Assembly: GCA_014773175.1 (NCBI GenBank)
Contig: VXCM01001477.1
Location: forward strand, 62,001-126,000
Reading direction: 5' to 3'
Origin: Lucifuga dentata
Lineage: Eukaryota; Chordata; Actinopteri; Ophidiiformes; Bythitidae
Length of the DNA: 64,000 bases
Below the pieces are notes generated by a model. It did no database searches and was not told the DNA's origin. It saw only the letters and a list, made by a program, of their open reading frames with translations. Shown in pieces: positions 48,300 to 60,135 of this stretch. The translations under genes and the position numbers were made by a program. Within the stretch, counting starts at the first letter, position 1. Every line of letters begins with the position of its first letter.

Positions 48300-48416
48300 A
48301 GGAAGCATTCTGCGGTGAACGGGGTGAAACAGGGGGCCCAGGAAGTCCTTGGTGAAGGAGAACGTCTCTTGGCCGGAGCGAATGAGCTTTCTGAGAACAT
48401 CAACAAGGAGATCGAG
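48300..48416 (+). CDS. lama2: lama2 exon: coiled coil
   Basis: The 117-nt exon (39 codons, phase 0 to 0) runs from RKHSAVNGVKQG to INKEIE. It fits the alpha-2 segment with the ILDEANRLADEIN-type motif (here LLAGANELSENIN). Acceptor cttgcag, donor gtactg. Confidence 0.94.
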
Positions 48417-48647
48417 GTACTGAAGCCAAACAGGATGCAGGATGTTCTGCTGCAAGCCAACTTGGTATCATTTGATATAAGAAACGTGAACTTACAAGAG
48501 ACGTTCATTTCCGTTTTGTCTCTTTCTTTGCCCTTTTCTTAGTTCTGTTCAAATTTTTATTGCCATTAAAATTAACAAGTATCAGCCCAGGAAATGTTAA
48601 AAGTTATGACAGTAGACACACGATGTCCTTCCTTTTGCTGTCTGTAG

Positions 48648-48811
48648 GACTTGGAGGAGATGCAGAGAGAGCTGGGTCCTCTTCACAACCAACTGGACAA
48701 TAAAGTTAGTCGCCTCACCAATGGTTTGAGTGACAGCAGCCTGGCCGATCATGTGCGTAATGCAGAGGAACACGCTCAGCAGCTGAACGAATCTGCTGCC
48801 ATTTTGGATGG
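48648..48811 (+). CDS. lama2: lama2 exon: coiled coil
   Basis: The 164-nt exon encodes 54 residues from DLEEMQRELG to SAAILD plus two bases. AExHAxQLNxSxAxLDG is conserved, including the sequon in LNES. Donor gtaggc. Confidence 0.95.
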
Positions 48812-48912
48812 GTAGGCTTAAATACATAAATATATATGCTTACATACATGCATACTGTCAATGTGCCAAAGAATAAGAGCATAACGTGCAACAGAATGAA
48901 AGGTACAGAATG

Positions 48913-48940
48913 AAAAGATGCTAATAAATTAGCATCTTTT
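48913..48940. repeat. near-perfect palindrome, 13-bp stem, 2-nt centre
   Basis: AAAAGATGCTAAT, AA, then ATTAGCATCTTTT. It lies in the 162-bp intron between two coiled-coil exons, ending about 33 bases before the acceptor. Confidence 0.7.
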
Positions 48941-48973
48941 TCCTTCATGTTTTCCTTTATTCTCTTCTCTCAG

Positions 48974-49112
48974 TATTTTAGCAGAAGCTAAGAATCTGTC
49001 CTTCAATGCAACAGCTGCCTTCAAGGCCTACAGCAATATTAAAGCCAATGTGGATGCTGCAGAGAAAGAGGCAAAGACAGCCAAACAGAGGGCGGCTGAG
49101 GCACTGGCACTG
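48974..49112 (+). CDS. lama2: lama2 exon: coiled coil
   Basis: The 139-nt exon completes Gly and encodes 46 residues from ILAEAKNLSF to AAEALAL. The NATAAFKAYSNIK stretch is identical to mammalian alpha-2 as I remember it and is one of the best conserved parts of the arm. Confidence 0.96.
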
Positions 49113-49478
49113 GTGAGCAGACACACACATATTAACACACACTGAACTCAGTATATAAACTTATATTTGTTCAAAATAACAATCTGCTAAGGGATTCTGT
49201 CATTTGTTTTGCAGCGTTATCAGTTAAGTATAATAATATGTGCCTCATATTATTGGGATTCTTATTAATTAGTAACGGTATATTTAAATATTGGATTATT
49301 TTATTATAACTCACATGTCAACCACTGGATCTCCAAAATAAAATGCAGGAGACAAAGCTTCCCTGATTGGCAGAACAACACATCAGGCTGCAATCTCATT
49401 GGTTCCCTGACTTGTGGTTTACTCTTCATTGGTTGCAGTGGAAAGTCTTGGTTGTCTTTTAATCTTATAACTAAGCCA

Positions 49479-49509
<31 letters not shown>

Positions 49510-49730
49510 GACATATGTAAAAGGTTTAAAAAGTCTGATTAATTCTACATTGATGAGATGTGAGGCAACCAGGGTAATAATTACAGGGTAATAATATTGT
49601 TTATTTTTTAATATTTGTAATAGTTTTGATAATTTATATTAACGTCTGGTGTTTATAACTACCCACAAGTTTGTACATTATATTCTAGATACTGAATACA
49701 AGCATGTGTAAAAAAGTGTAGTGTGTCAAA

Positions 49731-49779
<49 letters not shown>

Positions 49780-50432
49780 TTTGCGTGCGTGGTAACAGTA
49801 ATGCAAGTCTCTCTCTCGATTAGTCATGGCTGTGAGATCAAAGAACCCCTCTGTCCTTTTCATTCCTTCCATCATCTCACTCTTTCATTATCATGACCAC
49901 ACACCTGATGTTCTTTCTTCCTTTCCGCTTTCCTCTTTTCATTTCTTTTTTTTATTAATTTCTCTGTTCCACCCTTCTTCATCCCCTGTTGAAATCTTTG
50001 TTTCACTTTTTTCTTTTTAACTTTCCTTTCCTTTCCTTTCCTTTCCTTTCCTTTCCTTCTCTTTTGTCCCTGCTTTCAGTTCATTTATAATTCATTTATT
50101 TTGCCGTATGTCAGCTTTTTAAATTTCTTTTCATTTTTTTATTCCTTTTTTGTCTTTTCTTTCATAACACAAAGGACTAAGAATGAGAAAGAAAGAAAGA
50201 AAGAAAGAAAGAAAGGTTGTTGCTGGAGAGTGAATACCTTTTCTTAGAATATAATTTAGCAATGCAAATTAGCCATGCTTTGATCTTAGAAAACATAATA
50301 TGCAGATTACTGCAATTTTTTAATGTGTGACAGAAGGTACTGCAAACATTATCTGCAAACACTTCTCTAGTGCGTGTGTAAAGTCACATATTTTTTATCT
50401 TTTTTTTTTTATGTGTGTGTGTGCGTGTGTAG
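49113..50432 (+). other. intron (1.32 kb)
   Basis: Contains (TA)n at about 49486-49509, (TG)n at 49734-49778, CTTTC units at about 50021-50058, and (AAAG)n at about 50186-50214. No coding sequence. Confidence 0.7.
49734..49778 (+). repeat. (TG)n microsatellite
   Basis: Perfect TG repeat of about 22 units in intronic sequence. Confidence 0.9.
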
Positions 50433-50535
50433 GCTTTAGGTCCAGAGGTCCCAGTAAAGGATGCAGCCAAAGATTCTCTTCATAACAGTTACAGACTGCT
50501 AAACCAGGCTAAGCAACTTGAAAATGATGTGCAAG
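50433..50535 (+). CDS. lama2: lama2 exon: coiled coil
   Basis: The 103-nt exon encodes 34 residues from ALGPEVPVKD to ENDVQ plus one base. It follows the GP...KDAK...NEAKKLANDV pattern of alpha-2. Acceptor follows short (TG)n. Confidence 0.94.
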
Positions 50536-50849
50536 GTATTATGCATGTGTATATAACATAACAATACAAGAATATAACAAAAAATATTTGTAGAATTCAT
50601 TATATTACACTATTATTGGTGGTTTAAGAAGCTATATGGTTATAATGATCAAAGTAATTACATATATACTGTATACAAAAAAAATCTGTGATATAAAAAA
50701 TCGGTTGTACTGCAAATATCACTCTTCGTCTCATTCTCTCTGACTTGCTGTCAGTCCACCATTACAGAGGTGAGAGAAGAGTTTATATTTGTAGGCAGCC
50801 TTGGCTTCGAATTCAGCCAACATTGTTAACTGTGTGTGTGCGTGCGTAG
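50536..50849 (+). other. intron (314 bp)
   Basis: AT-rich; nothing recognised besides a short TG tract before the acceptor. Confidence 0.65.
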
Positions 50850-50966
50850 AGAATGCAGCAAGTGTGGCCGGGCTGAAGGGCAGAGTTAAAGCAGCAAGAG
50901 ACAAAACCAAAGACCTGCTCAGAGCTGTCAACGGAACCATGGCAACGCTCAACGCTATCCCTAATG
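50850..50966 (+). CDS. lama2: lama2 exon: coiled coil
   Basis: The 117-nt exon completes Glu and encodes 38 residues from NAASVAGLKG to LNAIPN plus one base. GLKxRxxxA and DLLRxxNxTxxxLxAIPN are alpha-2 hallmarks, with the NGT sequon. Confidence 0.95.
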
Positions 50967-50986
50967 GTACGACTACAAGGAATATG

Positions 50987-51023
<37 letters not shown>

Positions 51024-52131
51024 GGAGAAATAAAGAGAGAGCGGATTGATATCTGAGCATGGTGAGGTCAGTTGCTCTGGTAAACTCAACTTGACACATG
51101 TCAGTACTTACCAGAAATGTACTGATAGCGAGGTTGTTGAACCACAGTGGAAGTGGTATGCATGGTTGTGTTCGTAATTACCAGTTAAGTGTAACTTCTG
51201 TAAAATGCAGCAAATATAGGGGTCAATTATAAATATAAATATAAATAATTATAAATATAAATATAGGGGTCATCTTCAGTTGCATTGCAGATCCCTGCAA
51301 GAATTTGAAATGAAGCTTTTCCAGGAGTAAAATGTAACTGGTGTAGCTTTTGAGCTAATCGGTTGTGGTTAGAGCACAGAGAGAGAGATGAAAAATGTGC
51401 TGTAGTACTTCAGGAAAGGATTTAGAATCACTGTTCAGTAGGATCTACCCAACCTGGCAACCACAGTCAGATGTTTGGGACAATGGTGGGTGAGTTTTCC
51501 TGTCAAACTTTTTCACATTGGCCACTTCAGGCCAATGCAACGCACAAAACCTGTGCAAATTTTGATGTTTTCAAACTTTCTCTGGTGTGTCACTATTATA
51601 AAGTCATTCCTGAGGTAGGCCTGATAGCCAATAAGAGGAGAGTTAATAGTTGTTACACTTACATGCACATTAAACCTTCCAGTTATACTCTGATTAAGCA
51701 ATAAATAGGTTTTTTTTTCGAACGCTGAAATGTAAAAACACTATAATAAGAGTGAAATTGGTGCAAATCTCTGAGTAACAGATCTAGGTTATGCAACTGC
51801 AAATACATTTATTTAGCCATGTAAAAGTTATAACAGTAAGGTAAGTCACCTCAACATGCATTTTCCCACCTGCCAAAATCTCCTTAACCTCTGATAATGC
51901 AGTACATCAGTCAATACCTGATCAACACCAAAGTAAATTGCACATATAATGTAACAGAAAATGCTGCATCATGTCTGTCATCTTAATCAGACAGTATATC
52001 ATTTTTATCTATCAATGTTTTAATAAAAGTAATTAGTTTTGTAAAACCTATGTATTGGCAATGGTGCAGCCACTGATTTATGTGTATAAATATGTATTTC
52101 TATATGCTTAATGATTTTGTTTTTGCAACAG
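50967..52131 (+). other. intron (1.17 kb)
   Basis: Contains (TG)n at about 50986-51021 and a small local duplication of ATATAGGGGTCA/ATAAATATAAAT words at about 51210-51275. No coding sequence. Confidence 0.65.
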
Positions 52132-52314
52132 ACACAGCAGCTAAGTTAGCTGCCACCAAGGCTGTAGCTGCTGATGCAAATGCCACTGCCATAGACGTCC
52201 TGGAGCGTCTGGGGGATTTGAACTTGCAACTCCGTGGCCTACAGAGGAACTACAGTGAGCTGGAGGACACTGTCATTGCAGCCAATCAGATGATCCAGGA
52301 CCCAGAGAAAAACA
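52132..52314 (+). CDS. lama2: lama2 exon: coiled coil
   Basis: The 183-nt exon completes Asp and encodes 60 residues from TAAKLAATKAV to QDPEKN plus one base. NDTAAKL and the L-x(6)-L spacing match alpha-2; sequons NAT and NYS. Donor gtaaag. Confidence 0.95.
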
Positions 52315-53670
52315 GTAAAGTGCTTTTTTTTAATTGGTTACTAGTCATAAAACATAAATTTGTAATTGATTTTTTTTTTTTTTTTAAATAAGACATCTGT
52401 ATCTGCAGTTGCCACAGAAATAAAATATCTTATTTTGGATACATTTGACTTTTCTAGCTTCCCTAAAAACTTTTTTTTTTCAAGTGGTAAATTGATAGAA
52501 TTGATAGAACTCACTCAGCACAATAATGAATGTCAAGACACATCAATCACAAAATATTACTTTCATTGGCTATTAATTAAGACAATAAGAATTGATAAAA
52601 TTGTGTATGTGAATATATATATATATATATACATAACAAATCCAGCATTTCCCATTGTTTAAAAGCAGCTGGTTTACTGCTCTCTAGTTGCACCAATTCT
52701 ATATTATGACTATATTTCTTAAAATTAATATATTTTCCTTTAATTTCTCAAAATATAATATAAGCTTGACAAGCAGTCCAGAAACATTGTGACACTAAGA
52801 CCATAAAACTTCAAAGCTGCATGGCCCCAGTCTGAAAATAAGGCTGCTTCATGTTAACTTTAAAGTTTGTGGAGTTATACAGTAAAATTACCATCTGACA
52901 GCCTCATATATTGGTAGATATGACATTATCTCAATCCAAATCTGACATTTTATCTCTGTCTCTCTGTTTTGTTTTGTTTTTTTTTGTTTGTTTTTTGATT
53001 TTTTTATTTGTTTTACAAATCCCCCCACAGCTATCAGTATGTATATTTCACTTACCTCAGAGCATTTATCATTGTAAATGGTGCACCAATATCATGTTGC
53101 AACAACCAAGTATGAGTAATGTCGAATCCCTACCAATTAAACTTTTCCTGGCCTTTGTAAGTCTCGCTTTATATAGCAAATTTGTATGGAGGGTTATTAT
53201 AAACCTTCACTTAAATATCATCAAACAGCACCGTGTTAATGTGTTTGAGGGTTCATCAATAGCCACTATATCATCTCAGCCCAGCATCTGATTTCAGCAA
53301 GAGTATTGGAGCACCACCTATATTGATTTTATCACCATCTTTAACAGTAGTCGCTCCTAATAATGCCTCTGTTCTGCTCTGCTCTGCTAGCGCATGACAG
53401 CTCTGCCCACTGCATAGCATGGAATATCCTTTCTTTTTCTTTCTTTCTTTCTGAATACTGAGCTCCACTAATTGTTCGGCTCTTGCCTCCATTCCCATCT
53501 TTCTCATTTTTTGGAGTAATATCTATGATTGCGCTGGCTGCCATAGGTCATCATCCTTTTTTTCACTCTTTACATGCTCCCTCATCATGCTACCCCAGCT
53601 GTAATATGTATTGTTAATGTAATCAACTGCTGCACCAGGTCTGTACTGTACTGTATGTCTGTTTTCTCAG
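52315..53670 (+). other. intron (1.36 kb)
   Basis: AT-rich with T runs near 52369-52384 and 52973-53010 and a (TA)n tract at about 52614-52632. No transposon or coding sequence recognised. Confidence 0.65.
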
Positions 53671-53825
53671 TCCATGCTGCAGGAGCTAAGGTAAAGGATT
53701 TAGAGGATGAAGCTGATAGGCTTTTGGACAAGCTGCAGCCAATCAAAAAGCTGCAGGACAATTTGAGGAGGAACATCTCACAAATCAAGGAGCTAATCAA
53801 CCAAGCCAGGAAACAAGCTAATTCT
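53671..53825 (+). CDS. lama2: lama2 exon: end of the coiled coil
   Basis: The 155-nt exon completes Ile and encodes 51 residues from HAAGAKVKDL to KQANS, phase 0. EADRLxDKLxPIK and KELINQARKQANS are almost identical to mammals. This is the last part of the arm before the LG domains, where trimer register influences integrin binding (established for laminins). Confidence 0.97.
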
Positions 53826-54652
53826 GTAAGTTGCCAACACACACATCTTTGAGTTTCTGTATCAAAAGGGACGTTTACGTTATTTCTCCTTGTTTTCATA
53901 GTGTGATTTAGAAGGACATATGTGTTGAACATTGTGAAAGTGGCAAAACTTAAAGTTCAAAGTAAAAGAAATGCACCAATAAGCCAAACCCATAGGTACT
54001 GAACTGACCTGAAAGCTCCATTTTTAAGTATTAATTTTCTTCTATAACATCTTGACATCAACATGTAACACATTTGAACACACCAGGTTAGATACATGAG
54101 GACAGCAAGCATTTGGCCAGCTTCTGTGTTGCCAGCCTGGAGCAGCTGACCAATCAGAACAGATCAGGTTCTTTTAGAAGGGGCTTTAAAGAGGCAATAT
54201 CTACAATGGCCTGTTTTCACCCAGTGTGCACAGTGGTGCTGCAGCAAAAGAGAATAGAAGTGGATCAGTGTGTTTTTTGCACATTTAAGCATTGGAGATT
54301 TTTCTGATAGACCCCTTAAATAAAATAGCAACATAGTGTGTATATATATATATATATACATCCCCCTTGGTTATGTTATATTACACTATAATGTAAAACA
54401 GTGTTTTCTTTTGCCTTATTGGTGGCACTTCTGCCCACAAACTTTTTTTTCAGGTCACATTTTTTTTCTTTTTTTTTATGTTTTATAGTTGCAACCCAAA
54501 ATTATTAAAAAAACAAGTCAGCATCAGACAGGCTAACTCAAAACCTACTTTTACAGTACTTAACACATGAAATAAATATACTAATTTGCACAAATTGAAG
54601 TAGATAATATTGCAAATGCAAGTTCTTCATGTCTCTTCCTCTTTCTTTCCAG
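53826..54652 (+). other. intron (827 bp)
   Basis: About half of it is a diverged copy of the second TTAA MITE family (about 53866-54335). No coding sequence. Confidence 0.65.
53866..54335 (+). mobile_element. TTAA MITE, family 2, copy 3 (diverged)
   Basis: Starts AAAAGGGAC and follows the order of the 13807 copy: TTGGCCAGC, GCAGCTGACCAATCAGAAC, GTGCACAGTGGTGCTGCAG, GCATTGGAGA, ATAGACCCC. The 3' border is unclear. Confidence 0.6.
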
Positions 54653-54796
54653 ATCAAAGTGTCAGTGTCATCAGGTGGTGACTGTCTCCGTAGTTACCGT
54701 CCTGATATCAGGAAAGGGAGGTACAACACTATCATCCTCCACGTTAAAACCACCACACCTGATAACCTGCTCTTCTACCTGGGATCAGCTAAATAT
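54653..54796 (+). CDS. lama2: lama2 exon: LG1, part 1
   Basis: The 144-nt exon (48 codons, phase 0 to 0) runs from IKVSVSSGGDC to YLGSAKY. IKVSVSSGGDC and DNLLFYLGSAK open LG1 (laminin G-like jelly roll). The donor gtgcgt is weaker than its neighbours but fits phase and length. Confidence 0.95.
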
Positions 54797-55307
54797 GTGC
54801 GTATATGTATACACTTACTGAACTCACAGTTCAAATTAGCTCAGAACCACACATAACTACTTTCTTACCTAGGATTTGTTATGTCCTGCATGCAGAGAGA
54901 GAATGATATTATGAGACATTGTTTAACTCTTCTACATTTTCATTTTCATTATAATAAAACACTGCTCCATAATTAGCTTATTAAACCTGTTTGGACAATC
55001 TGTAGGCTGAAAGACATGGTATGCCTCTAAAAAAAAGGTGTCGACCTTTGCCTGTTTATGGCTCTGCTGGTTTCGCTGAAAATGTTGCTGACATTTTTAA
55101 AGTTTGTTTCATGTTAAACACTAATCATGTTTAATATGATGTTGGGAATGATATATATATATTGTGTAGCATTAATCACACTTAAAATGCCTGGTGCAAA
55201 CAGAACACATAGACCTTATTAAAAATACACAGAGTGAAACGCACACCTCTGTCTCTGTTGGAAACACACACACACACACAGCCTGAACATACTCCCAAAA
55301 GGTGANG

Positions 55308-55349
<42 letters not shown>

Positions 55350-55483
55350 CCTGAACATACTCCCAAAAGGTGATGTGTCTAATACGAAGATAATTAATAC
55401 TTTTTGACACTAAAAGACCTCCTGACATAGCACATGGCTAAGGTACCACGTGTGTATGTGCGTGTGCTTGCATGCGTGTGCAT

Positions 55484-55518
<35 letters not shown>

Positions 55519-55866
55519 CCTAACCAACAGCAGCAATTAACAACAAGTTTATGTTGATGTCTGCTTTGGTCTGATTTCCCCTGAGAAATCACTGCTTCGC
55601 TTTATCTGAGTGGCTAGTCTGTGTGTGTGTGGCGGGGGGAGGNGGGGGTTTGTTTTGTTTATTTTTTGGTATGTGCCTCTCACTAATACTCTCCACTTTA
55701 CATTACTGAACAGTAACGTGTGTGTCTGTGTGTGACATGTATATGTGTGTGTGTATATCTCTTAACATTTCAGTGATAATGTGTAACGCTGGTTGAATAA
55801 TAATGGCATTTCCCTGTGATCTGTGCTAATGAATAATCACCATTACCCTAGAGAGACTCAAATGAT

Positions 55867-55868
<2 letters not shown>

Positions 55869-55909
<41 letters not shown>

Positions 55910-55922
55910 CACGCGTGCGCGT
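55869..55922 (+). repeat. alternating purine-pyrimidine tract, (TG)n then (CG)-rich
   Basis: A (GT)n run passes into GCGCGCGCACGCGTGCGCG without breaking purine-pyrimidine alternation for 54 bp, a sequence type prone to Z-DNA. Confidence 0.8.
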
Positions 55923-56354
55923 TTATGTATATATGTGCATATCATTTGTGTCTTAAATGTGACTCCCTAATAATCTCTAATTGTGCATAATACTCCATGA
56001 ATAATAATACACTGTGTGTGTGTGTGTGTACTTCAGAGAGAGTATCCAGATTAGAGCATATGCTCAAAATTCTGTTATTAATTTTTTGGCTCATGCATGA
56101 GTAATAAGTGCATTCATCAAAATGCTACAAGATCCCATGAAAAATCCACTTATAGAGACAGATGAAGAAAAGTTCAGCCCGTGTACAGTTAGAATAGACC
56201 AGTTATCCAGTGTACATGATATTAATATGCATCCTAGGAGGCTGGATTGTAATTAATTTAGATAGTGAGTAGGGATGCCCCCAAGATTCATTCAACATCT
56301 TTCAGCTAAATGTTCTGTGTGTGGTCAGGTCTTCAATTCACATGTATTGGCTGG

Positions 56355-56441
56355 ATTTATACCTGGATTTTAAATATTTACACCTAGGATTTATGTATTT
56401 ATGCCTGGACTTTATGTATTGACACCTAGATTTTATGTATT
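56355..56441 (+). repeat. 21-bp tandem repeat, four imperfect units
   Basis: Units of the form TTTAYRCCTGGATTTTATGTA repeat with a 21-bp period. A related CACCTGGATTT word recurs at 26290-26390. Confidence 0.7.
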
Positions 56442-57289
56442 TTGTATGCAGTCAAAGTGGAAATGCAAAAATAGCAAGGTGTAAATGTTTCCCTAACTTT
56501 ACAGGTTCAATCCAGATGTTAAAAGAAATCACTACGCTATCAAAAATCAAGATGCAGGATTGCAGCCTCAAATTGATTAATAGGTCTTTTATAGAGACAA
56601 CTAATTCTAAGTTATTAATGTTTTCGGATGCTGAAAAATGTGTTTGCATCGGTAATATTTGTAAACACAGCAGCAAAAAACCCAGTATTTCAACTATGAT
56701 CAGCCTGACAAGGACATAAAAAGGCTACTGTTATCATTAAAAGATGATTTCACCAATTTTACACATCTAATTCAGTTTATTGGCCATGTAAAAGCAACAG
56801 TGTAAAGGCTTTTTTTGGCTGTTTTTCAGTGTGAAAAGTCAGGGAAATGGACACTTATGACATTACAGGGCTTAGTTCCTGTTGTGCTGAAGATATAAGT
56901 TTGAAAACTAAAGTCATTCCTGGAAAATGGATTATTAAATTTGCTTAAAACCTTGTAGGAGTGTATGTTCACATGCTGCTTCATGTAAAATGAATTATGT
57001 GTCCTCATTGGTGCCCGCATATAAGCATTTGTTTGAATTAAGTGAGACACAAAGTGATGGCAGTGAAAGCAAATACAAAAAACAAAATGACCTTAATACT
57101 GAAGGTTGTACATTTTAAATCATTTTCACATTGCTTATATACCTCCCTTTTCTCTCTCCATTTGAATACATTTCATTTCCTCATCTATGTGGACACAATA
57201 AACAATGTAAATGTCAATTCTCAAAAAAAAAAAAAAAGTNAAAAAAAAAAAAAAAAGTTAATATATATGAATATTTTTCTTTGTCTCAG

Positions 57290-57423
57290 GTTGATTTCAT
57301 AGCCTTAGAGATGCACAAAGGGAAGGTGAATTTCCTTTGGGATGTGGGTTCAGGTGTGGGGAGGGTTGAATACCCTCATCTCACCATTCATGATGGGAAC
57401 TGGCACAGAATAGAGGCATTTCG
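57290..57423 (+). CDS. lama2: lama2 exon: LG1, part 2
   Basis: The 134-nt exon encodes 44 residues from VDFIALEMHKG to HRIEAF plus CG of Arg. FLWDVGSGVGRVEYP and DGNWHRIEA are the core LG strands. Acceptor tctcag, donor gtaaga. Confidence 0.97.
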
Positions 57424-59209
57424 GTAAGAAATGCACACACAGACACGCACAAGTACACACACACCTAACAATAATAAACACAGGTGCTTTTTTCACACAT
57501 AATGCATGCAGCATTTACACGCATTCCTTGCCAGCATTGAAGTTAGCTACCATACAAACAATAGCCACATCTTAAATTTCAAATTGCAAAAGCAGAGTTG
57601 TTGAGACACTTACTGATTATATACATTACAATGTCATCTCCTCCGTGCTTCCAGACACACACACACACACACACAAATCTGACTACCACTGCTAAAAGTG
57701 ACATCATTAAGAAGTCCATTGTACTGCAGGTATTCACATTTACATACAAACAGAAGCACAGCACATATTTCCACACGTTTAGACTCTATGATGGAAATTA
57801 GAGATGTATTGTTACATATATACTGTCTAGACTGTAAATGCCTTTAGCTTATCATCAGTGATGAAATTTGGCATTACAGCAGGCGTGCTGGCAAAATAGA
57901 TTGTAAAATGGATTGTGAGACAAGCACAAACCTCTAGCAAATTACCTTTTCATTGTAAATTAGCAAGTTCAGGTAACTTTCAACCTGTCATGTACATTTG
58001 ATTTCATACATTGATGAATCATAAAACAATAAGCCGTAACTTGAGTGATGTCAAAGAATAACTTTTTTTTTTTTAATGCAGGTGGTNAAAACAATAAGCC
58101 GTAACTTGAGTGATGTCAAAGAATAACTTTTTTTTTTTTAATGCAGGTGGTATTTGACTAAGTTTGATTTAAATTACAAGAATTTCATGACAAAAAATTA
58201 AAGGATTCAGTGTTACCTACAAGATTTTTTTTTTTTTTTTTTTTGCCTTGTCAGGGTTCTAAAGGCTCAAAAAATCATGGAATACTAAAGCTGTACTCAG
58301 ACTAATAATTGTTTAAGGCGGTCACTCTTTAAGGTTATGTTATTCAACAGACAGACAGACAGACAGACAAACTCTGAGATAATGTGCATTACTAAGAATG
58401 AAGAAATAATATTTGATTGTCCAGTTAAAATGAAATCCAATTTCACTGTTTTTTTTTTTTTTCNTTTTTTTTTTTTTTTCATATCTTTAAGAGGAACCTT
58501 CATTACATCAAAAATGACTAGTACTGGCTTGATAATATCCAGTATTCATGAAAAAGTTGATATTGTCCCAACATATGTGTCTTTTCATCATTGTAAACAA
58601 ATCTAACAACAGCAACCAGTAGTAATAGCAACAATAAACCAACCCAGCAACCAGACAGTAAACTGCAAAATGTCATTTCATTCATGCTGCTGTGGAAAAT
58701 GTGTTGTTTCACTTGGGAAATCAAGAGTTTGCAGCCTTGTCAGCCTTTGGCACATCATTACACTGATACAGTGTAGCGTAGTCTAGCAGGTCATGTTTTT
58801 CTTTGCAAAAGCTGAGGTGTTGCTGTGTACACACCGTACAATGCACCAAGCAGAGATCCCACCTCAGCCATGAATTTCCATCCAAGAAATTTCCCAATGG
58901 TGTATTCCAAGGGGATTGCTCAGACTATCAGTCTAAAAAAATATACCCCTACATGACACAGAAATGTTTGTCTGCTGTAAAACAAACTCCAAGGTGGGAG
59001 ATTAATTTTAGTGTGAAGCTTGGAGGTGCACTGCTGCGCCGTGGCATTGCAGCGTGTTTTTATCATTCCTCTTTACTGCGGAGAGTTTAAAAGCTCATTC
59101 CACATGGTTCCACATGTTCAGTCACACATAGAAAGAAAAGACGAAACAACATCCATGCAACTCCCAAACACTATACCCACCCCGTCCCTCTGCATCTCTC
59201 TGCCTACAG
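57424..59209 (+). other. intron (1.79 kb)
   Basis: Contains short CA tracts, a 64-bp block duplicated around an N at 58087, a poly-T run with an N at 58464 and a (ACAG)n tract near 58350. No coding sequence. Confidence 0.65.
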
Positions 59210-59369
59210 TAATGGGTTGAATGGTACCATCTCGATATATCCTCTGGAAGGCGCTATGGCTGCTATGATGCCGACCCCAGCTAGTGCCAACTCGCCCGCG
59301 GCCTACACCATCTTGGACGTGGACCAGAATGCGTACCTGTTTGTGGGAGGAATAATCGGCACTGTCAAG
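59210..59369 (+). CDS. lama2: lama2 exon: LG1, part 3
   Basis: The 160-nt exon completes Arg and encodes 53 residues from NGLNGTISIYPL to IIGTVK. YTILDVDxNAxLFVGG is the conserved LG strand pair; the NGT sequon is shared with mammals. Donor gtactt. Confidence 0.97.
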
Positions 59370-59580
59370 GTACTTTTTTGTCTTTCTTTCTGTGTATAAC
59401 ATCATCAAGGTATCTGTCTATACTCTATACGTTAATGTGGTCTGTTTTAAAATGGTTGAAAATGACAGCTTATTCTACCCTAAAATAATATTTTTGTGTC
59501 TTTTTTTTTCGCCTAATGATTTCCAACTACTGTTTTTCCTGTTTATTGTTTCCTCATTATTTCCCCCCTTTATCTATTAG

Positions 59581-59705
59581 AAAGCCGATGCTGTAAGGAT
59601 GACCACGTTCACAGGCTGCATGGGGGAGACCTTCCTGGATAATAAGCCTATCGGACTGTGGAACTATAGAGAGAGCCAAGGAGACTGTAAAGGATGTGTG
59701 GTCAG
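59581..59705 (+). CDS. lama2: lama2 exon: LG1, part 4
   Basis: The 125-nt exon encodes 41 residues from KADAVRMTTFTGC to GCVV plus AG of Ser. FTGCMGE and GDCKGC supply the cysteines that close LG1. GETxxDNKPIGLWN is near identical to mammals. Confidence 0.97.
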
Positions 59706-59972
59706 GTATGTACATACAAGTTTTCATATTTTCCATATTTATTTATTTACTTTGTTTTTTGCTCTTTTCCCCCGCATACCCTGCATACAGTATACACCAA
59801 AAAACACTTTTTTTTTTGTGGTATTGTAATATGCAGCTTGTCATTTTCTTCTCCATGACTTCTAATATTCAAAAAGTCAGTTTATCACACCCATCTATTC
59901 AGGATTTTCTTGATTCAGCCTTAAATTTACTTGACATTTGGACAGGAAAATGCATCTTTTATCATCTGTTAG

Positions 59973-60135
59973 TCCCCAGCGTTCAGATGGTGAGGGGACT
60001 GTTCATTTAGACGGAGAGGGTTACGCTGCAGTAGCACGACCCACCAGGTGGAACCCCAATGTTTCCACCGTCACCTTCAAGTTCCGCACTTTCTCCTCCG
60101 ATGCCCTGCTCATGTATTTGGCTACTGATGATCTG
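59973..60135 (+). CDS. lama2: lama2 exon: LG2, part 1
   Basis: The 163-nt exon completes Ser and encodes 54 residues from PQRSDGEGTV to LATDDL. FDGEGYA-type motif (LDGEGYAAV), NVSTVTFKFRTFSS and ALLMYLAT open LG2. Donor gtatgt. Confidence 0.97.

Larger units (their letters stand above)
54797..57289 (+). other. intron (2.49 kb)
   Basis: Contains CA repeats duplicated around an N at 55306, several (TG)n arrays, a 54-bp alternating purine-pyrimidine tract at 55869-55922, a G-rich run with an N at 55643, a 21-bp tandem repeat at about 56355-56441, and a poly-A run with an N at 57240. No coding sequence. Confidence 0.7.

Noticed and set aside
48222..48508. Antisense open frames over the coiled-coil exons
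   Set aside because: They mirror Lys/Glu-rich sense codons and have no recognisable domain.
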